64,000 nt of DNA from contig NZ_SNYN01000021.1 in the NCBI RefSeq assembly GCF_004363075.1, positions 1,204 to 65,203 on the forward strand, given 5' to 3'. The stretch is from Actinorugispora endophytica. GTDB taxonomy: Bacteria > Actinomycetota > Actinomycetes > Streptosporangiales > Streptosporangiaceae. Positions 38,586 to 48,575 of the stretch are shown here, piece after piece. The stretch's first letter is position 1, and every line of letters begins with the position of its first letter. The translations under genes and the position numbers were made by a program. The notes below the pieces were generated by a model that did no database searches, had not been told where the DNA came from, and saw nothing but the letters and a program-made list of their open reading frames with translations.

Positions 38586-39217
38586 GCGTGGGAGACCTCG
38601 GCTTCGAGCACGTGTTCCGCCCGGCCGCCGGGCCGGGCGGCCCCACCCTGCTCCTGCTGCACGGCACCGGCGCGGACGAGCACGACCTGCTGGGCCTGGG
38701 CCGCCTGCTCGCGCCCGGCGCGGCGCTGCTGTCCCCGCGCGGCAGGGTCAGCGAGCACGGCGCGAACCGCTGGTTCCGCCGCCTGCGCGAAGGCGTCTTC
38801 GACGTGGACGACGTGATCGCCCGCTCGGGCGAGCTGGCGGGGTTCGTCGGCGCGGCCACCGCCGCCTACGACCTCGACCCGGCCGGCGTGGTGGCGGTCG
38901 GCTTCTCCAACGGCGCGAACATGGCGGCGGCCACCCTGCTGCTGCACCCGGGGCTGCTCAGGGCCGCCGCGCTGTTCGCCGTCGCCGCGCCCCTGCAGGG
39001 CCGCGAGCCCGAACAGGTGGACCTGTCGGGCACGCCGGTGTTCATCGGGGCGGGGGTGGAGGACCGGATGACGACCATCGACCAGGCCCGCCTCCTGGCC
39101 GGGCAGCTGCGGGAGCGGTCCGCCGCCGTGCGGATGCGCGAGCACCCGGGGGGCCACGGCATCCCCCAGGAGGTACTGGACGACGCCGGGGAGTGGTTCT
39201 CCGAGAGCGTCCTGTAG
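38582..39217 (+). CDS. Phospholipase/carboxylesterase-like alpha/beta hydrolase (MhqD-like)
   Basis: A 211-residue alpha/beta hydrolase. The oxyanion region is LLLLHGTGADEHDL, the nucleophile serine lies in VVAVGFSNGANMA, the acid in AGVEDRMT and the histidine in HPGGHGIP. It belongs to the small carboxylesterase family paired with ring-cleaving dioxygenases (mhqD with mhqO in Bacillus). GTG 38582 overlaps the dioxygenase stop, so both are co-translated. The substrate is probably a ring-cleavage ester or a quinone adduct; this is inference. Confidence 0.88.
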   Translation: MSVGDLGFEHVFRPAAGPGGPTLLLLHGTGADEHDLLGLGRLLAPGAALLSPRGRVSEHGANRWFRRLREGVFDVDDVIARSGELAGFVGAATAAYDLDPAGVVAVGFSNGANMAAATLLLHPGLLRAAALFAVAAPLQGREPEQVDLSGTPVFIGAGVEDRMTTIDQARLLAGQLRERSAAVRMREHPGGHGIPQEVLDDAGEWFSESVL

Positions 39218-39333
39218 ACGGTCGCCCCGGGGCGTCCCCCGGGAGACCCGATGGACGCGGCCCCGTGCCCGGGGCGCCTCACGGGGTTCCCGGGCACGGG
39301 GGTACCCGCGGTGGACATGGCCACCGGGGTCTC

Positions 39334-39361
39334 GTGACCGGGGGGAAGCGGCCGGTAGCGT
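39334..39361 (+). promoter_or_regulatory. Leaderless promoter of the Rpn-type gene
   Basis: GTGACC (39334-39339), 16 bases, TAGCGT (39356-39361), then six bases to ATG 39368. This matches a vegetative promoter producing a leaderless mRNA. Confidence 0.5.
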
Positions 39362-39367
39362 CCCGGC

Positions 39368-40216
39368 ATGCCCACGAAAGAGCATGAGTTCCCGATCCAG
39401 TTGTTCCGTGACAGCCCCGCCCTGGCGGCGCTGCTGCTGAACCGGGCGTTCGGGCTCGACGTCCCCTCGTACACCGAGGCCCGGCTGGAGTCCGGCGACC
39501 TCACCGACTGCTTCCCCACCGAGTACCGCGCCGACGCGGTGGTGAGCCTCAACGCCGACGGCCTGGTGCTGGCCGTCGTCGTGGAGGTCCAGCGGGGCCG
39601 GGACCGGAGGAAGCGGCTGAGCTGGCCGGTCTACCTGGCCACGCTGCGCGCCCGGCTGGACTGCCCGGCCGTGCTGCTGGTGCTGTGCCCCGACGACGCC
39701 ACCGCCGCCTGGTGCGCCGCCCCCATCGACATGGGCCACCCCGGCTGGGTGCTGGCCCCGCTCGTCGCCGGCCCCGAGCGGCTGCCGGTGCTGGCCTCGG
39801 TGGAGCAGGGCGCGCGGGAGCCCGAGCTGGCGGTGCTCTCGGCCATCGCCCACGGCGGCGACACCACGGTGATCGACACGTTCGTGGACGCGATGGGCGG
39901 GATCGAGGACATCGAACAGGCCCAGAGGTACGTTGACCACGTGATGGCGGTCCTGCCCGAGGCCGCCCGCAACCACCTGGAGAAGCTGATGGCGACCGAG
40001 ACGCACAAGTACCAGAGCGAGTTCGCCCGCAGGCGGATGGCGGAGGGCGAAGTGAAGGGCGAGGCGAGGAGCATCCTCAAGTTCCTCGCGGCCCGTGGCG
40101 TGGAGGTGGCCGACGAGGAGCGCGAGCGGATTCTCGGCTGCGCCGCCCCCGAGGTGCTGGACGAGTGGCTGCGGCGCGCGGTCACCGCCCGGACCGCGGC
40201 CGAGCTGTTCGGGTGA
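39368..40216 (+). CDS. Rpn-type PD-(D/E)XK nuclease/transposase-like protein
   Basis: A 282-residue protein of the recombination-promoting nuclease type that is common in actinomycetes. The PD-(D/E)XK core is visible as YRADAVVSL (Asp) followed by VLAVVVEVQRG (Glu-x-Gln) at about residues 58-80. The C-terminal part (ETHKYQSEFARRRMAEGEVKGEARSILKFL...) is the helical tail typical of the family. No target-site repeats or transposase neighbours are seen. The stop overlaps the next gene by 4 bp. The biological role of actinobacterial members is unknown. Confidence 0.78.
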   Translation: MPTKEHEFPIQLFRDSPALAALLLNRAFGLDVPSYTEARLESGDLTDCFPTEYRADAVVSLNADGLVLAVVVEVQRGRDRRKRLSWPVYLATLRARLDCPAVLLVLCPDDATAAWCAAPIDMGHPGWVLAPLVAGPERLPVLASVEQGAREPELAVLSAIAHGGDTTVIDTFVDAMGGIEDIEQAQRYVDHVMAVLPEAARNHLEKLMATETHKYQSEFARRRMAEGEVKGEARSILKFLAARGVEVADEERERILGCAAPEVLDEWLRRAVTARTAAELFG

Positions 40217-40557
40217 GCGGGGTGGGGGACCACGAGATCAGCGGGACGTACGAGTACAAGAGCGCGTTCGTCCGCAGGTACGTGGCCGAGGGCATCGAGC
40301 AGGGGATGGTGCAGGGCATCTTCCAGGGCCTGGATCAGGGCCTGGACAAGGGTCTGGAGAAGGGTCTGGAGAAGGGGCTGAAGAGGGGCCTGGCGCAGGG
40401 CCGGGCGAGGAGCATCCTGACGGTGCTCTCGGTGCGGGACGTCGAGGTGGCCGAGGAGAAGCGCGAGCGGATTCTCGACTGCGCCGACCTGGAGGTGCTC
40501 AGCGTGTGGCTGCGACGCGCGGTCACCGCGCGGACCGTGGCCGAACTGTTCGACTGA
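40213..40557 (+). CDS. Truncated tandem copy of the Rpn-type C-terminal tail with GLxxG repeats
   Basis: A 114-residue protein that repeats only the C-terminal 70 residues of its upstream neighbour (for example LRRAVTARTVAELFD against LRRAVTARTAAELFG). It has no nuclease core. Between the two conserved halves is an expanded run of four-residue GLxK/GLxQ units (about residues 34-58). GTG 40213 overlaps the upstream stop, suggesting both parts are made together. It may be a partner or regulator of the full-length protein, or a remnant of an unequal tandem duplication. Confidence 0.7.
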   Translation: MSGVGDHEISGTYEYKSAFVRRYVAEGIEQGMVQGIFQGLDQGLDKGLEKGLEKGLKRGLAQGRARSILTVLSVRDVEVAEEKRERILDCADLEVLSVWLRRAVTARTVAELFD

Positions 40558-40609
40558 GGCGGCCTCTCCGAGCGCCTGTCTGAGATCCCGGACGGAATCC
40601 GGGTGTCGG

Positions 40610-40634
40610 CCCTCGCCCCGGGCCGGGGCGAGGG
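40610..40634 (+). terminator. Hairpin ahead of hutH
   Basis: A perfect 11-bp stem (40610-40620 with 40624-40634) and a 3-nt loop lie between the Rpn-type pair and the hutH promoter. Confidence 0.55.
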
Positions 40635-40636
40635 CG

Positions 40637-40642
40637 TCCAAT
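40637..40642 (+). promoter_or_regulatory. -10 element for leaderless hutH mRNA
   Basis: TCCAAT, GGGACC, then ATG at 40649. The sequence 40639-40651 is identical to the uvrC start. The -35 would fall in the hairpin at 40610-40634, so DNA binding there could matter. Confidence 0.4.
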
Positions 40643-40648
40643 GGGACC

Positions 40649-42193
40649 ATGTCGACCGCAGCCGCCGTCCCGATCGGCCCCCGCCCGCCCAGCCCCGCCG
40701 AGGTCGTCGCCGTCGCCCGCCACGGCGCGCCCGTGCGGCTCACCGACGACGCGCTCAAGGCCGTCACCGAAGGGCGCCAGCGGGTCGAGGCCCTGGCCGC
40801 CGGGCAGGTCCCCGCGTACGGGGTGAGCACCGGGTTCGGCGCGCTGGCCACCCGGGGAATCGCGCCGGAGCTGCGCGAACGCCTGCAGAAGTCGCTGATC
40901 CGCTCGCACGCCGCGGGCACCGGCCCCGAGGTCGAGCGCGAGGTCGTGCGCGCCCTCATGCTGTTGCGGCTGCGGACCCTGGCGTCGGGCCGCACGGGGG
41001 TGCGGCCCGAGACCGCCCGAGCGGTGGCCGCGCTGCTCAACGCGGGTGTCACCCCCGTCGTGCACGAGTTCGGCAGCCTCGGCTGCTCCGGCGACCTCGC
41101 GCCGCTCGCGCACGTGGGACTCGCCCTCATGGGGGAGGGCACCGTGCGCACCGCCGACGGCGAACCCGCCCCCGCCTACACCGCCCTCCACGACGCGGGG
41201 ATCCGCCCGGTGGAGCTCGGCGCCAAGGAGGGGCTGGCCCTGGTCAACGGCACCGACGGCATGCTCGGCATGCTGCTCCTGGCCTGCCACGACCTGCGCG
41301 CGCTGTTGCGGACGGCGGACCTGACCGCCGCCATGAGCGTCGAGGCGCTGCTGGGCACCGACCGGGTGTTCGCCGCAGACCTGCAGGAACTGCGGCCGCA
41401 CCCGGGCCAGGCCGCGGCGGCCGCCAACATGCGCGCCCTGCTCTCCGACTCGCCCATCGTCGCCTCGCACCGGGGGTCCGGCTGCGCCCGCGTCCAGGAC
41501 GCCTACTCGCTGCGCTGCGCCCCGCAGGTCGCCGGGGCCGCGCGCGACACGCTCGCGCACGCCGAGGCCGTCGCGGCCCGCGAACTCGACTCCGTCATCG
41601 ACAACCCCGTCGTCCTCGCCGACGGTCGCCTGGAGTCCAACGGCAACTTCCACGGCGCGCCCGTCGCCTACGTGCTGGACTTCCTGGCCATCGCGGTCGC
41701 CGACGTCGCCTCCATCAGCGAGCGCCGCACCGACCGCATGCTGGACGTCGCCCGCTCGCACGGCCTGCCCGCCTTCCTCGCCGACGACCCCGGTGTGGAC
41801 TCGGGGCACATGATCGCCCAGTACACCCAGGCCGCCATCGTGTCCGAACTCAAGCGCCTGGCCGTTCCCGCCTGCGTCGACTCGATCCCCAGCTCGGCCA
41901 TGCAGGAGGACCACGTGTCCATGGGCTGGTCGGCCGCGCGCAAGCTGCGCCGCGCGGTGGACGGGCTCACCAGCGTGCTCGCCGTGGAACTGCTCACCGC
42001 CGCGCGCGCCCTGGACCTGCGCGCCCCGCTGGAACCCGCCCCGGCCACCGGCGCGGCCGTCGCCGCCCTGCGCGAACGCGTCTCCGGCCCCGGCCCCGAC
42101 CGCCACCTCGCCCCGGAGATCGCCGCGGCCGCCGAACTCATCGCCGACGGCACCGTGCTGGCCGCCGTCGAATCCGTCACCGGACTCGTCTGA
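40649..42193 (+). CDS. hutH: Histidine ammonia-lyase
   Basis: A 514-residue enzyme converting histidine to urocanate and ammonia. The MIO cofactor forms from C146-S147-G148 in [12 protein letters not shown]. Most HAL enzymes have Ala-Ser-Gly; the Cys variant is, as I recall, typical of Streptomyces HAL. Other marks are [21 protein letters not shown] and [15 protein letters not shown]. Length is normal. There is no ribosome binding site, so translation is probably leaderless. It heads the hut cluster, with hutU 16 bp downstream. Confidence 0.96.
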   Translation: MSTAAAVPIGPRPPSPAEVVAVARHGAPVRLTDDALKAVTEGRQRVEALAAGQVPAYGVSTGFGALATRGIAPELRERLQKSLIRSHAAGTGPEVEREVVRALMLLRLRTLASGRTGVRPETARAVAALLNAGVTPVVHEFGSLGCSGDLAPLAHVGLALMGEGTVRTADGEPAPAYTALHDAGIRPVELGAKEGLALVNGTDGMLGMLLLACHDLRALLRTADLTAAMSVEALLGTDRVFAADLQELRPHPGQAAAAANMRALLSDSPIVASHRGSGCARVQDAYSLRCAPQVAGAARDTLAHAEAVAARELDSVIDNPVVLADGRLESNGNFHGAPVAYVLDFLAIAVADVASISERRTDRMLDVARSHGLPAFLADDPGVDSGHMIAQYTQAAIVSELKRLAVPACVDSIPSSAMQEDHVSMGWSAARKLRRAVDGLTSVLAVELLTAARALDLRAPLEPAPATGAAVAALRERVSGPGPDRHLAPEIAAAAELIADGTVLAAVESVTGLV

Positions 42194-42209
42194 AGCAGGG
42201 AGCCTCCAC

Positions 42210-43883
42210 GTGACCGTCCCGGGACCCCGACCCGTCCGCGCCGCGCGCGGCGCCGAACGCACCGCCAAGAGCTGGCAGACCGAAGCCGCGCTGCGGATGC
42301 TCCACAACAACCTCGACCCCGAGGTCGCCGAGCACCCCGACGAGCTCGTCGTCTACGGCGGCACCGGCCGCGCCGCCCGCGACTGGGCGAGTTTCGAGCG
42401 GATCACCGCGTCGCTGCGCTCCCTTGAGGACGACGAGACGCTGCTGGTGCAGTCGGGGCGCCCCGTCGGGGTCCTGCGCACCCACGAGTGGGCGCCGCGC
42501 GTGCTCATCGCCAACGCCAACCTCGTCCCGGACTGGGCGGACTGGGAGGAGTTCCGCCGCCTGGAGGCGCTCGGCCTGACCATGTACGGGCAGATGACCG
42601 CCGGATCGTGGATCTACATCGGCACCCAGGGCATCCTCCAGGGCACCTACGAGACGTTCGCGGCGGTGGCCGCCAAGCTCGGCGGCGGGAACGGCCCGGG
42701 CGACCTGGCCGGGACGATCACGCTGACCGCGGGACTGGGCGGGATGGGCGGCGCCCAGCCGCTCGCGGTCACCATGAACGGCGGCGTGGCCCTGGTCGTG
42801 GAGGTCGACCCCAGCCGGATCGAGCGTCGGCTGGCGACCCGCTACCTGGACGTGCGGGCCGCGGACCTGGACGAGGCGCTGCGCCTGGCGGTCGAAGCGC
42901 GCGACGCGCGCCGCCCGCTGTCCGTGGGCGTGCTCGGCAACGCCGCGGAGGTGCTGCCCGAACTGCTGCGCAGGGGCGCGCCCGTCGACGTGGTCACCGA
43001 CCAGACCTCCGCGCACGACCCGCTGGCCTACCTGCCCGTCGGCGTGGACGTCGCGGACCGGCGCTCGCTGGCCGCGGCGGACCCCGCCGCGTTCACCGAC
43101 CGGGCCCGAGAGTCCATGGCCGCGCACGTGGCCGCGATGGTCGGGTTCATGGACGCGGGCGCCGAGGTGTTCGACTACGGCAACTCCATCCGGGGAGAGG
43201 CCAGGACCGCCGGGTACGCCCGCGCGTTCGACTTCCCGGGGTTCGTGCCCGCCTACATCCGGCCGCTGTTCTGCGAGGGCAGGGGCCCGTTCCGGTGGGC
43301 GGCCCTGTCGGGGGACCCCGCCGACATCGCGCGCACCGACCGGGCCGTCCTCGACCTGTTCCCCGACGACGAGCCGCTGGCGCGGTGGATCCGGGCGGCG
43401 GGGGAGAAGGTGGCGTTCCAGGGGCTGCCCGCCCGCATCTGCTGGCTCGGCCAGGGCGACCGCGCCGCGGCGGGGCTGCGCTTCAACGAGCTGGTGGCCG
43501 CGGGCGAGATCAGCGCGCCCCTGGCGATCGGACGCGACCACCTGGACACCGGGTCGGTGGCGTCGCCGTACCGCGAGACCGAGGCGATGAGGGACGGGTC
43601 GGACGCGATCGCGGACTGGCCGCTCCTCAACGCCCTGGTCAACACGGCCTCGGGCGCGACCTGGGTGTCCGTCCACCACGGCGGAGGCGTGGGCATCGGC
43701 CGCTCGGTCCACGCGGGCCAGGTGAGCGTCGCCGACGGCACCGAGCTGGCCGCGGCCAAACTGGAGCGCGTCCTCACCAACGACCCGGGCACGGGTGTGC
43801 TGCGGCACGCGGACGCGGGCTACCCCGAGGCCGAGGCGGTCGCCGCACGGCACGGCCTCCGGGTGCCGATGAGCGAGGGGTGA
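42210..43883 (+). CDS. hutU: Urocanate hydratase
   Basis: A 557-residue NAD-dependent enzyme turning urocanate into imidazolone propionate. Conserved blocks are [51 protein letters not shown] and [19 protein letters not shown]. The catalytic cysteine region is [17 protein letters not shown] 42210 follows hutH by 16 bp with a GCAGGGAG site. It is full length. Together with hutH it forms the first two steps of histidine degradation. Confidence 0.96.
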   Translation: MTVPGPRPVRAARGAERTAKSWQTEAALRMLHNNLDPEVAEHPDELVVYGGTGRAARDWASFERITASLRSLEDDETLLVQSGRPVGVLRTHEWAPRVLIANANLVPDWADWEEFRRLEALGLTMYGQMTAGSWIYIGTQGILQGTYETFAAVAAKLGGGNGPGDLAGTITLTAGLGGMGGAQPLAVTMNGGVALVVEVDPSRIERRLATRYLDVRAADLDEALRLAVEARDARRPLSVGVLGNAAEVLPELLRRGAPVDVVTDQTSAHDPLAYLPVGVDVADRRSLAAADPAAFTDRARESMAAHVAAMVGFMDAGAEVFDYGNSIRGEARTAGYARAFDFPGFVPAYIRPLFCEGRGPFRWAALSGDPADIARTDRAVLDLFPDDEPLARWIRAAGEKVAFQGLPARICWLGQGDRAAAGLRFNELVAAGEISAPLAIGRDHLDTGSVASPYRETEAMRDGSDAIADWPLLNALVNTASGATWVSVHHGGGVGIGRSVHAGQVSVADGTELAAAKLERVLTNDPGTGVLRHADAGYPEAEAVAARHGLRVPMSEG

Positions 43884-44033
43884 CGGCAACCCACACCCCG
43901 CCCCGTCCGGGGGACGGCCACCCCCGAGGCCAAGCCGTACGGACCGGTGCGGGGCTGTCGGACCCCGGACGCCGGCCGCGCGGCCGGGCCTGTGGACAAC
44001 CACGAGGAGCACGCCCGTGATGAGGAGAGACCG

Positions 44034-45257
44034 ATGAGCGACACCTTCGACGCCATGTGGGCCGGCCTCGCCCCGCTGGGGCGGAACCGCGCCACCGGCG
44101 GGTACCGGCGCTACTCCTGGACCCCCGCCGACGCTGATGTGCGGGCCTGGTTCACCGCCGAGGCCGTCGCGCGGGACCTGGCGGTGGAGACCGACCGCAA
44201 CGGCAACCTGTGGGCCTGGTGGGGCGACCCCGGGCCCGACGCGGTGGTCACCGGCTCGCACCTGGACTCGGTCCCCGACGGGGGCGCGTTCGACGGCCCC
44301 CTCGGAGTGGTCAGCGCGCTCGCGGCCGTGGACGAGCTCGACCGGCGCGGCCTGCGCCCCGTCCGACCGCTCGCCGTCACCGTCTTCGTCGAGGAGGAGG
44401 GCGCGCGCTTCGGAATGCCCTGCCTCGGCTCGCGCCTGCTCACCGGCGCCGTCACGCCCGAACGCGCCCGCGGCCTCGCCGACGCCGACGGCGTCACCTG
44501 GGGCCGCGCCATGGCCGACGCCGGTTTCGACCCCCAGCGGATCGGCGCCGACCCCGAACGCCTCGCCCGCGTCGGCGTCTTCGTCGAACTCCACGTCGAG
44601 CAGGGCCGCGCCCTCGTCCACCGCGGCGCGCCGGTGGGCGTGGCCGACAGGGTCTGGCCGCACGGCCGCTGGCGGTTGGACTTCTCCGGCCAGGCCGACC
44701 ACGCGGGGACCACCCGCCTGGCCGACCGCAACGACCCCATGCTGCCCTTCGCCGAGACGGTCCTGGCCGTGCGCCGCGCCGCGGCCGAGCACGACGCCGT
44801 CGCGACCGTCGGCAAGGCGCACGTCGCCCCCAACGGCACCAACGCCATCCCCTCGCGGGTCCGGGCCTGGCTGGACGCCCGCGCCCCCGACGAGGCCGCC
44901 CTGCGCTCCCTCGTCGGCGGCGTGGACATCGCGGCCCGCCTGGCCGCCGCCGAACACGGCGTCACCCTGGCCAGCTACCAGGAGTCCTTCACCCCCGTGG
45001 TGGACTTCCCCGGCGCCCTGCGCGACCGCGTCGCCGCCCTCGCTGGCGCCGGCGCCCCCGCCCCCGCGCTGGCGACCGGCGCGGGCCACGACGCGGGAAT
45101 CCTGGCCGCCGCCGTGCCCACGGCGATGCTCTTCGTGCGCAACCCCACCGGGATCTCGCACGCGCCCGAGGAGCACGTCGACCTCGCCGACCGCCACGCC
45201 GGGGTCGCCGCACTCGCCGACACCCTGGCCGACCTCACCGGAGCCGAGCGGCCGTGA
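44034..45257 (+). CDS. M20 amidohydrolase (allantoate amidohydrolase-like) of the hut cluster
   Basis: A 407-residue dimetal M20 peptidase-family enzyme of the allantoate amidohydrolase/N-carbamoyl amino acid hydrolase type. Metal ligands are visible in [15 protein letters not shown] (His, Asp), EEEGARFG (Glu pair), ELHVEQG (His) and ISHAPEE (His). No other purine-breakdown gene is near. Lying between hutU and hutF without a hutG, it most likely hydrolyses N-formyl-glutamate to glutamate. GAGGAGAG precedes ATG 44034. The stop overlaps hutF by 4 bp. Confidence 0.85.
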   Translation: MSDTFDAMWAGLAPLGRNRATGGYRRYSWTPADADVRAWFTAEAVARDLAVETDRNGNLWAWWGDPGPDAVVTGSHLDSVPDGGAFDGPLGVVSALAAVDELDRRGLRPVRPLAVTVFVEEEGARFGMPCLGSRLLTGAVTPERARGLADADGVTWGRAMADAGFDPQRIGADPERLARVGVFVELHVEQGRALVHRGAPVGVADRVWPHGRWRLDFSGQADHAGTTRLADRNDPMLPFAETVLAVRRAAAEHDAVATVGKAHVAPNGTNAIPSRVRAWLDARAPDEAALRSLVGGVDIAARLAAAEHGVTLASYQESFTPVVDFPGALRDRVAALAGAGAPAPALATGAGHDAGILAAAVPTAMLFVRNPTGISHAPEEHVDLADRHAGVAALADTLADLTGAERP

Positions 45258-46693
45258 CCACTTCGGCGTCCTCCCGGCCACGCGGACCGGACACCGGCGG
45301 CCGCCCCGGTCCGGTCCGCCGCTACCGGTGCGAGTGGCTGTGGGACGGCGAGGGCGACGTCGCCCCCGACGTCCTGGTCGAGGTGGGCGCGGAGGGCACC
45401 GTCACGGACGTCGCCCGCGCGGCCCCCGCCGGTCCCGGGGCCGAGGAGCTGCCGGGCCTGACCATCCCGGGCATGGCCAACAGCCACTCCCACGCCTTCC
45501 ACCGCGCGCTGCGCGGCCGCACCCACGACGGCGCCGGCTCCTTCTGGACCTGGCGCGAGCGCATGTACGGCGTCGCCGCCCGCCTCGACCCCGACTCCTA
45601 CCACCGGCTCGCCCGCGCGGTCTACGCGGAGATGGCGCTGGCCGGGATCACCTGCGTCGGCGAGTTCCACTACCTGCACCACGGCCCGGGCGGAACCCCG
45701 TACGCGGACCCCAACGCCATGAGCGCGGCACTCGTCGCCGCGGCGGCCGACGCCGGGATCCGCGTCACCCTGCTCGACGCCTGCTACCTGACCGGCGGCC
45801 CGTCCCCCGAAGGCGCGCGGCCGCTGCGGGGCGCCCAACTGCGGTTCGGCGACGCCGACGCCGAGGCGTGGGCCGACCGGGTCGCCGCGTTCCGGCCCGA
45901 CGGCCCGCACGCCCGCGTCGGCGCGGCCGTGCACTCGGTGCGGGCCGTGCCCCGGGAGCAGATCCCCGCCGTCGCCGAATGGGCCGCGGAGGAGGACCGC
46001 CCCCTGCACGTCCACCTGTCCGAGCAGCCCGCCGAGAACGAGGCCTGCCTCGCCGCCTACGGAAGCACCCCCGCCGTCGTGCTCGCCGACGCGGGCGCGC
46101 TCACCCGCCGTACCAGCGCGGTGCACGCCACCCACCTCGCCGACGGCGACGTGGCGGCCCTGCGCGCGGCCCGTTGCACGGTGTGCCTGTGCCCCACGAC
46201 CGAGCGCGACCTCGCCGACGGCGTGGCCCGAGTCCCCGACCTCCTGGCGGCGTCCGGAACGGGCGCCGCCGCGCGGCTCGCCCTCGGCACCGACGGGCAC
46301 GCCCAGATCGACATGTTCGAGGAGATGCGCGGCGCCGAACTGCACGAACGCCTGCGCGGCGGACGGCGCGGCGTCCTGGCGCCGCGCGACCTGGCCCGCG
46401 CGGCCCTGGCGCACGGCCACGCGAGCCTCGGCTGGGACGAGTCCGGTCCCGGGCGCGCGGGCGCCATCGTCCCCGGCGCCCGCGCGGACCTGGTCACACT
46501 CGACACGGACGGCGTACGCCTGGCCGGGTTCGACCCGGCCCACGCCATCGGCGCGGTCGTCTTCGCGGCGACCGCGGCCGACGTCCGGCACGTCATGGCG
46601 GACGGCCGCTGGATCGTGCGCGACGGCGTCCACCAGGGAATCCCCGACCTGCCCCGCGTCCTCGACGCCGCCGTCAAGGAGTCGAACCCGTGA
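45254..46693 (+). CDS. hutF: Formimidoylglutamate deiminase
   Basis: A 479-residue amidohydrolase-superfamily enzyme converting N-formimino-glutamate to N-formyl-glutamate and ammonia. Metal-binding motifs are [20 protein letters not shown] and [16 protein letters not shown]. The first 20 residues are a Pro/Arg-rich extension. GTG 45254 overlaps the M20 gene, and its stop overlaps hutI, so three genes are translationally coupled. The presence of HutF rather than HutG alone defines the five-step route. Confidence 0.92.
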   Translation: MTTSASSRPRGPDTGGRPGPVRRYRCEWLWDGEGDVAPDVLVEVGAEGTVTDVARAAPAGPGAEELPGLTIPGMANSHSHAFHRALRGRTHDGAGSFWTWRERMYGVAARLDPDSYHRLARAVYAEMALAGITCVGEFHYLHHGPGGTPYADPNAMSAALVAAAADAGIRVTLLDACYLTGGPSPEGARPLRGAQLRFGDADAEAWADRVAAFRPDGPHARVGAAVHSVRAVPREQIPAVAEWAAEEDRPLHVHLSEQPAENEACLAAYGSTPAVVLADAGALTRRTSAVHATHLADGDVAALRAARCTVCLCPTTERDLADGVARVPDLLAASGTGAAARLALGTDGHAQIDMFEEMRGAELHERLRGGRRGVLAPRDLARAALAHGHASLGWDESGPGRAGAIVPGARADLVTLDTDGVRLAGFDPAHAIGAVVFAATAADVRHVMADGRWIVRDGVHQGIPDLPRVLDAAVKESNP

Positions 46694-47901
46694 CCACCCG
46701 AATCCTGCCCGAGTCCCTGCTCGTCGACCGCGTCGGCGTGCTCGTCACCAACGACCCCCGGCTCGGTCCCGGCCCGCTCGGACCGGTGACCGACGCCGCG
46801 GTCGTGGTCGAGGGCGGCCGCGTCGCCTGGGTCGGCCCGAGCGCGCACGCGCCGGCCGCCGACGTGCGGGTGGACGCCGCGGGGCGCTGCCTCGTCCCCG
46901 GCTTCGTGGACAGCCACTCCCACGTGGTGTTCGCCGGGGACCGCGGCCGCGAGTTCGCCGCCCGGATGAACGGCGAGCCGTACCGCGCGGGCGGCATCCA
47001 CGCCACCGTCGCCGCGACCCGCGCCGCCACCGACGCCGAGCTGCGCGCCAACGCGGTCCGGCTGCTGCGCGAGGCCCGCGCCCAGGGCACCACCACCCTG
47101 GAGGTCAAGACCGGGTACGGCCTCACCGTGGCCGACGAGGAGCGCTCGGCCCGGATCGCCGCACGCCTCACCGACGAGGTCACCTTCCTGGGCGCGCACG
47201 TGGTGCCGCCCGAGTACGCGGACGACCCCGCCGGATACGTGGACCTGGTCACCGGGCCGATGCTGGCGGCCTGCGCGCCGCACGCGCGCTGGATCGACGT
47301 GTTCTGCGAACGCGGGGCCTTCGACGCCGACGCCGCGCGCGCCGTCCTGACCGCGGGGCGGAGCGGCGGCCTGCTCGCCCGCGTGCACGGCAACCAGCTC
47401 GGCCCGGGCCCGGGTGTCCGCCTGGCCGTCGAACTCGGCGCGGCCTCCGTCGACCACTGCACCCACCTGGACGCCGCGGACGTCGCCGCGCTCGCCGACT
47501 CGGCCTCGGCCGGCGGCACCGTCGCCACCCTGCTGCTCGGTGTGGAGTTCTCCACCCGCCAGCCCTACCCCGACGCCCGCGCGCTCCTGGACGCCGGGGC
47601 CGTCGTCGCCCTGGCCGGGGACTGCAACCCCGGGTCCTGCTTCACCTCCAGCATCGCCCTGTGCATAGCCCTGGCGGTGCGCGAGATGCGGATGAGCCCC
47701 GACGAGGCGCTGTGGGCGGCCACCGCCGGGGGAGCGGCGGCCCTGCGCCGCGCCGACATCGGCCACCTGGGCGTCGGGGCCCGCGCCGACATGCTCCTGC
47801 TCGACGCGCCCGACCCGGTCTATCTGGCCTACCGGCCGGGCGTGCCCCAGACCGCGGCGGTGTGGAAGGACGGCGACCTGGTCGCGGGGGACCCGGGCTG
47901 A
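46690..47901 (+). CDS. hutI: Imidazolonepropionase
   Basis: A 403-residue zinc/iron amidohydrolase opening the imidazolone ring to N-formimino-glutamate. Motifs are [51 protein letters not shown] and [15 protein letters not shown]. Length is normal. GTG 46690 overlaps the hutF stop by 4 bp. This is the third step of the pathway, placed last in the operon. A few weakly conserved residues (Gly-Asp-Cys for the usual Thr-Asp-Phe) differ from enteric HutI. Confidence 0.93.
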   Translation: MTTRILPESLLVDRVGVLVTNDPRLGPGPLGPVTDAAVVVEGGRVAWVGPSAHAPAADVRVDAAGRCLVPGFVDSHSHVVFAGDRGREFAARMNGEPYRAGGIHATVAATRAATDAELRANAVRLLREARAQGTTTLEVKTGYGLTVADEERSARIAARLTDEVTFLGAHVVPPEYADDPAGYVDLVTGPMLAACAPHARWIDVFCERGAFDADAARAVLTAGRSGGLLARVHGNQLGPGPGVRLAVELGAASVDHCTHLDAADVAALADSASAGGTVATLLLGVEFSTRQPYPDARALLDAGAVVALAGDCNPGSCFTSSIALCIALAVREMRMSPDEALWAATAGGAAALRRADIGHLGVGARADMLLLDAPDPVYLAYRPGVPQTAAVWKDGDLVAGDPG

Positions 47902-47967
47902 GAAAGGGGGAGGCCGGTCCCGGGCCGGGTGGACGCCCCGGGGGCCGGTGCGCGAGTGTGGTGTCCC

Positions 47968-48498
47968 ATGACCGGCATCAACGATTACGTCGCGCTGGCG
48001 CGCGACGACCACACCGATCCCGTCCGGCAGTGGACGGACCTGATGGAGGCGGTCTCGGGCGTCGCCCGAGACCGGTTGTGCGAGGTCGCGGCGCTGCTCG
48101 ATCCGCCACCGGGGCCGATCCGGACGGGAACGCCCCTCGCGGCGGTCCTGGCGGACTTCGAACGGTTCGGCGTGCTGCTCTCGGAGGTCGCGGCCACCCG
48201 GCCGGGACTCGCCCCGGGTGTCGACGACCGGCTGCTGGCGGCGCGCGCCGAGCTCATCGCGCTGCGCGACCGCGAGGAGGGCTACGCCGCCGCGGCGCGG
48301 GCCATGCGGGCGCTGCACCACCGGGCCGCGCACACGGCGGCGTCCGGCCCGCGCGCGCTGCTGCGGCGGAGGCGCCGTGAGACCGCCCCCGAACGGCCGG
48401 CCCCGCGGACCGGTCCGCGAAGGAGCGGTCTGTCGGCTGGATGTCTGGGGGGCCTCGCCGTATCGTTCGTCCTCCTGCTCGCGGTGGTCCTCGGCTGA
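47968..48498 (+). CDS. Unknown 176-aa protein with C-terminal membrane anchor
   Basis: I do not recognise this protein. Residues 1-120 form a soluble, helical domain rich in Asp/Arg/Ala (for example LLSEVAATRPGLAPGVDDRLLAARAELI). An Arg/Pro-rich stretch (about 122-150) leads to a single C-terminal hydrophobic segment (GGLAVSFVLLLAVVLG), a tail-anchor layout. It lies 66 bp after hutI on the same strand. Codon use is like its neighbours. It could be a late member of the hut transcript. Confidence 0.6.
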   Translation: MTGINDYVALARDDHTDPVRQWTDLMEAVSGVARDRLCEVAALLDPPPGPIRTGTPLAAVLADFERFGVLLSEVAATRPGLAPGVDDRLLAARAELIALRDREEGYAAAARAMRALHHRAAHTAASGPRALLRRRRRETAPERPAPRTGPRRSGLSAGCLGGLAVSFVLLLAVVLG

Positions 48499-48575
48499 CC
48501 TCCGGGAGCGGGCCCCGTTCCTCACACGCGCGTAGCACCGGCGAAACACGCGGTCCGGAGAATGAGGGGACGAGG

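Noticed and set aside
40300-40400. Short tandem DNA repeat (GGTCTGGAGAAG-type)
   Set aside because: It is explained by the coding GLxxG repeats of the short Rpn-like protein.
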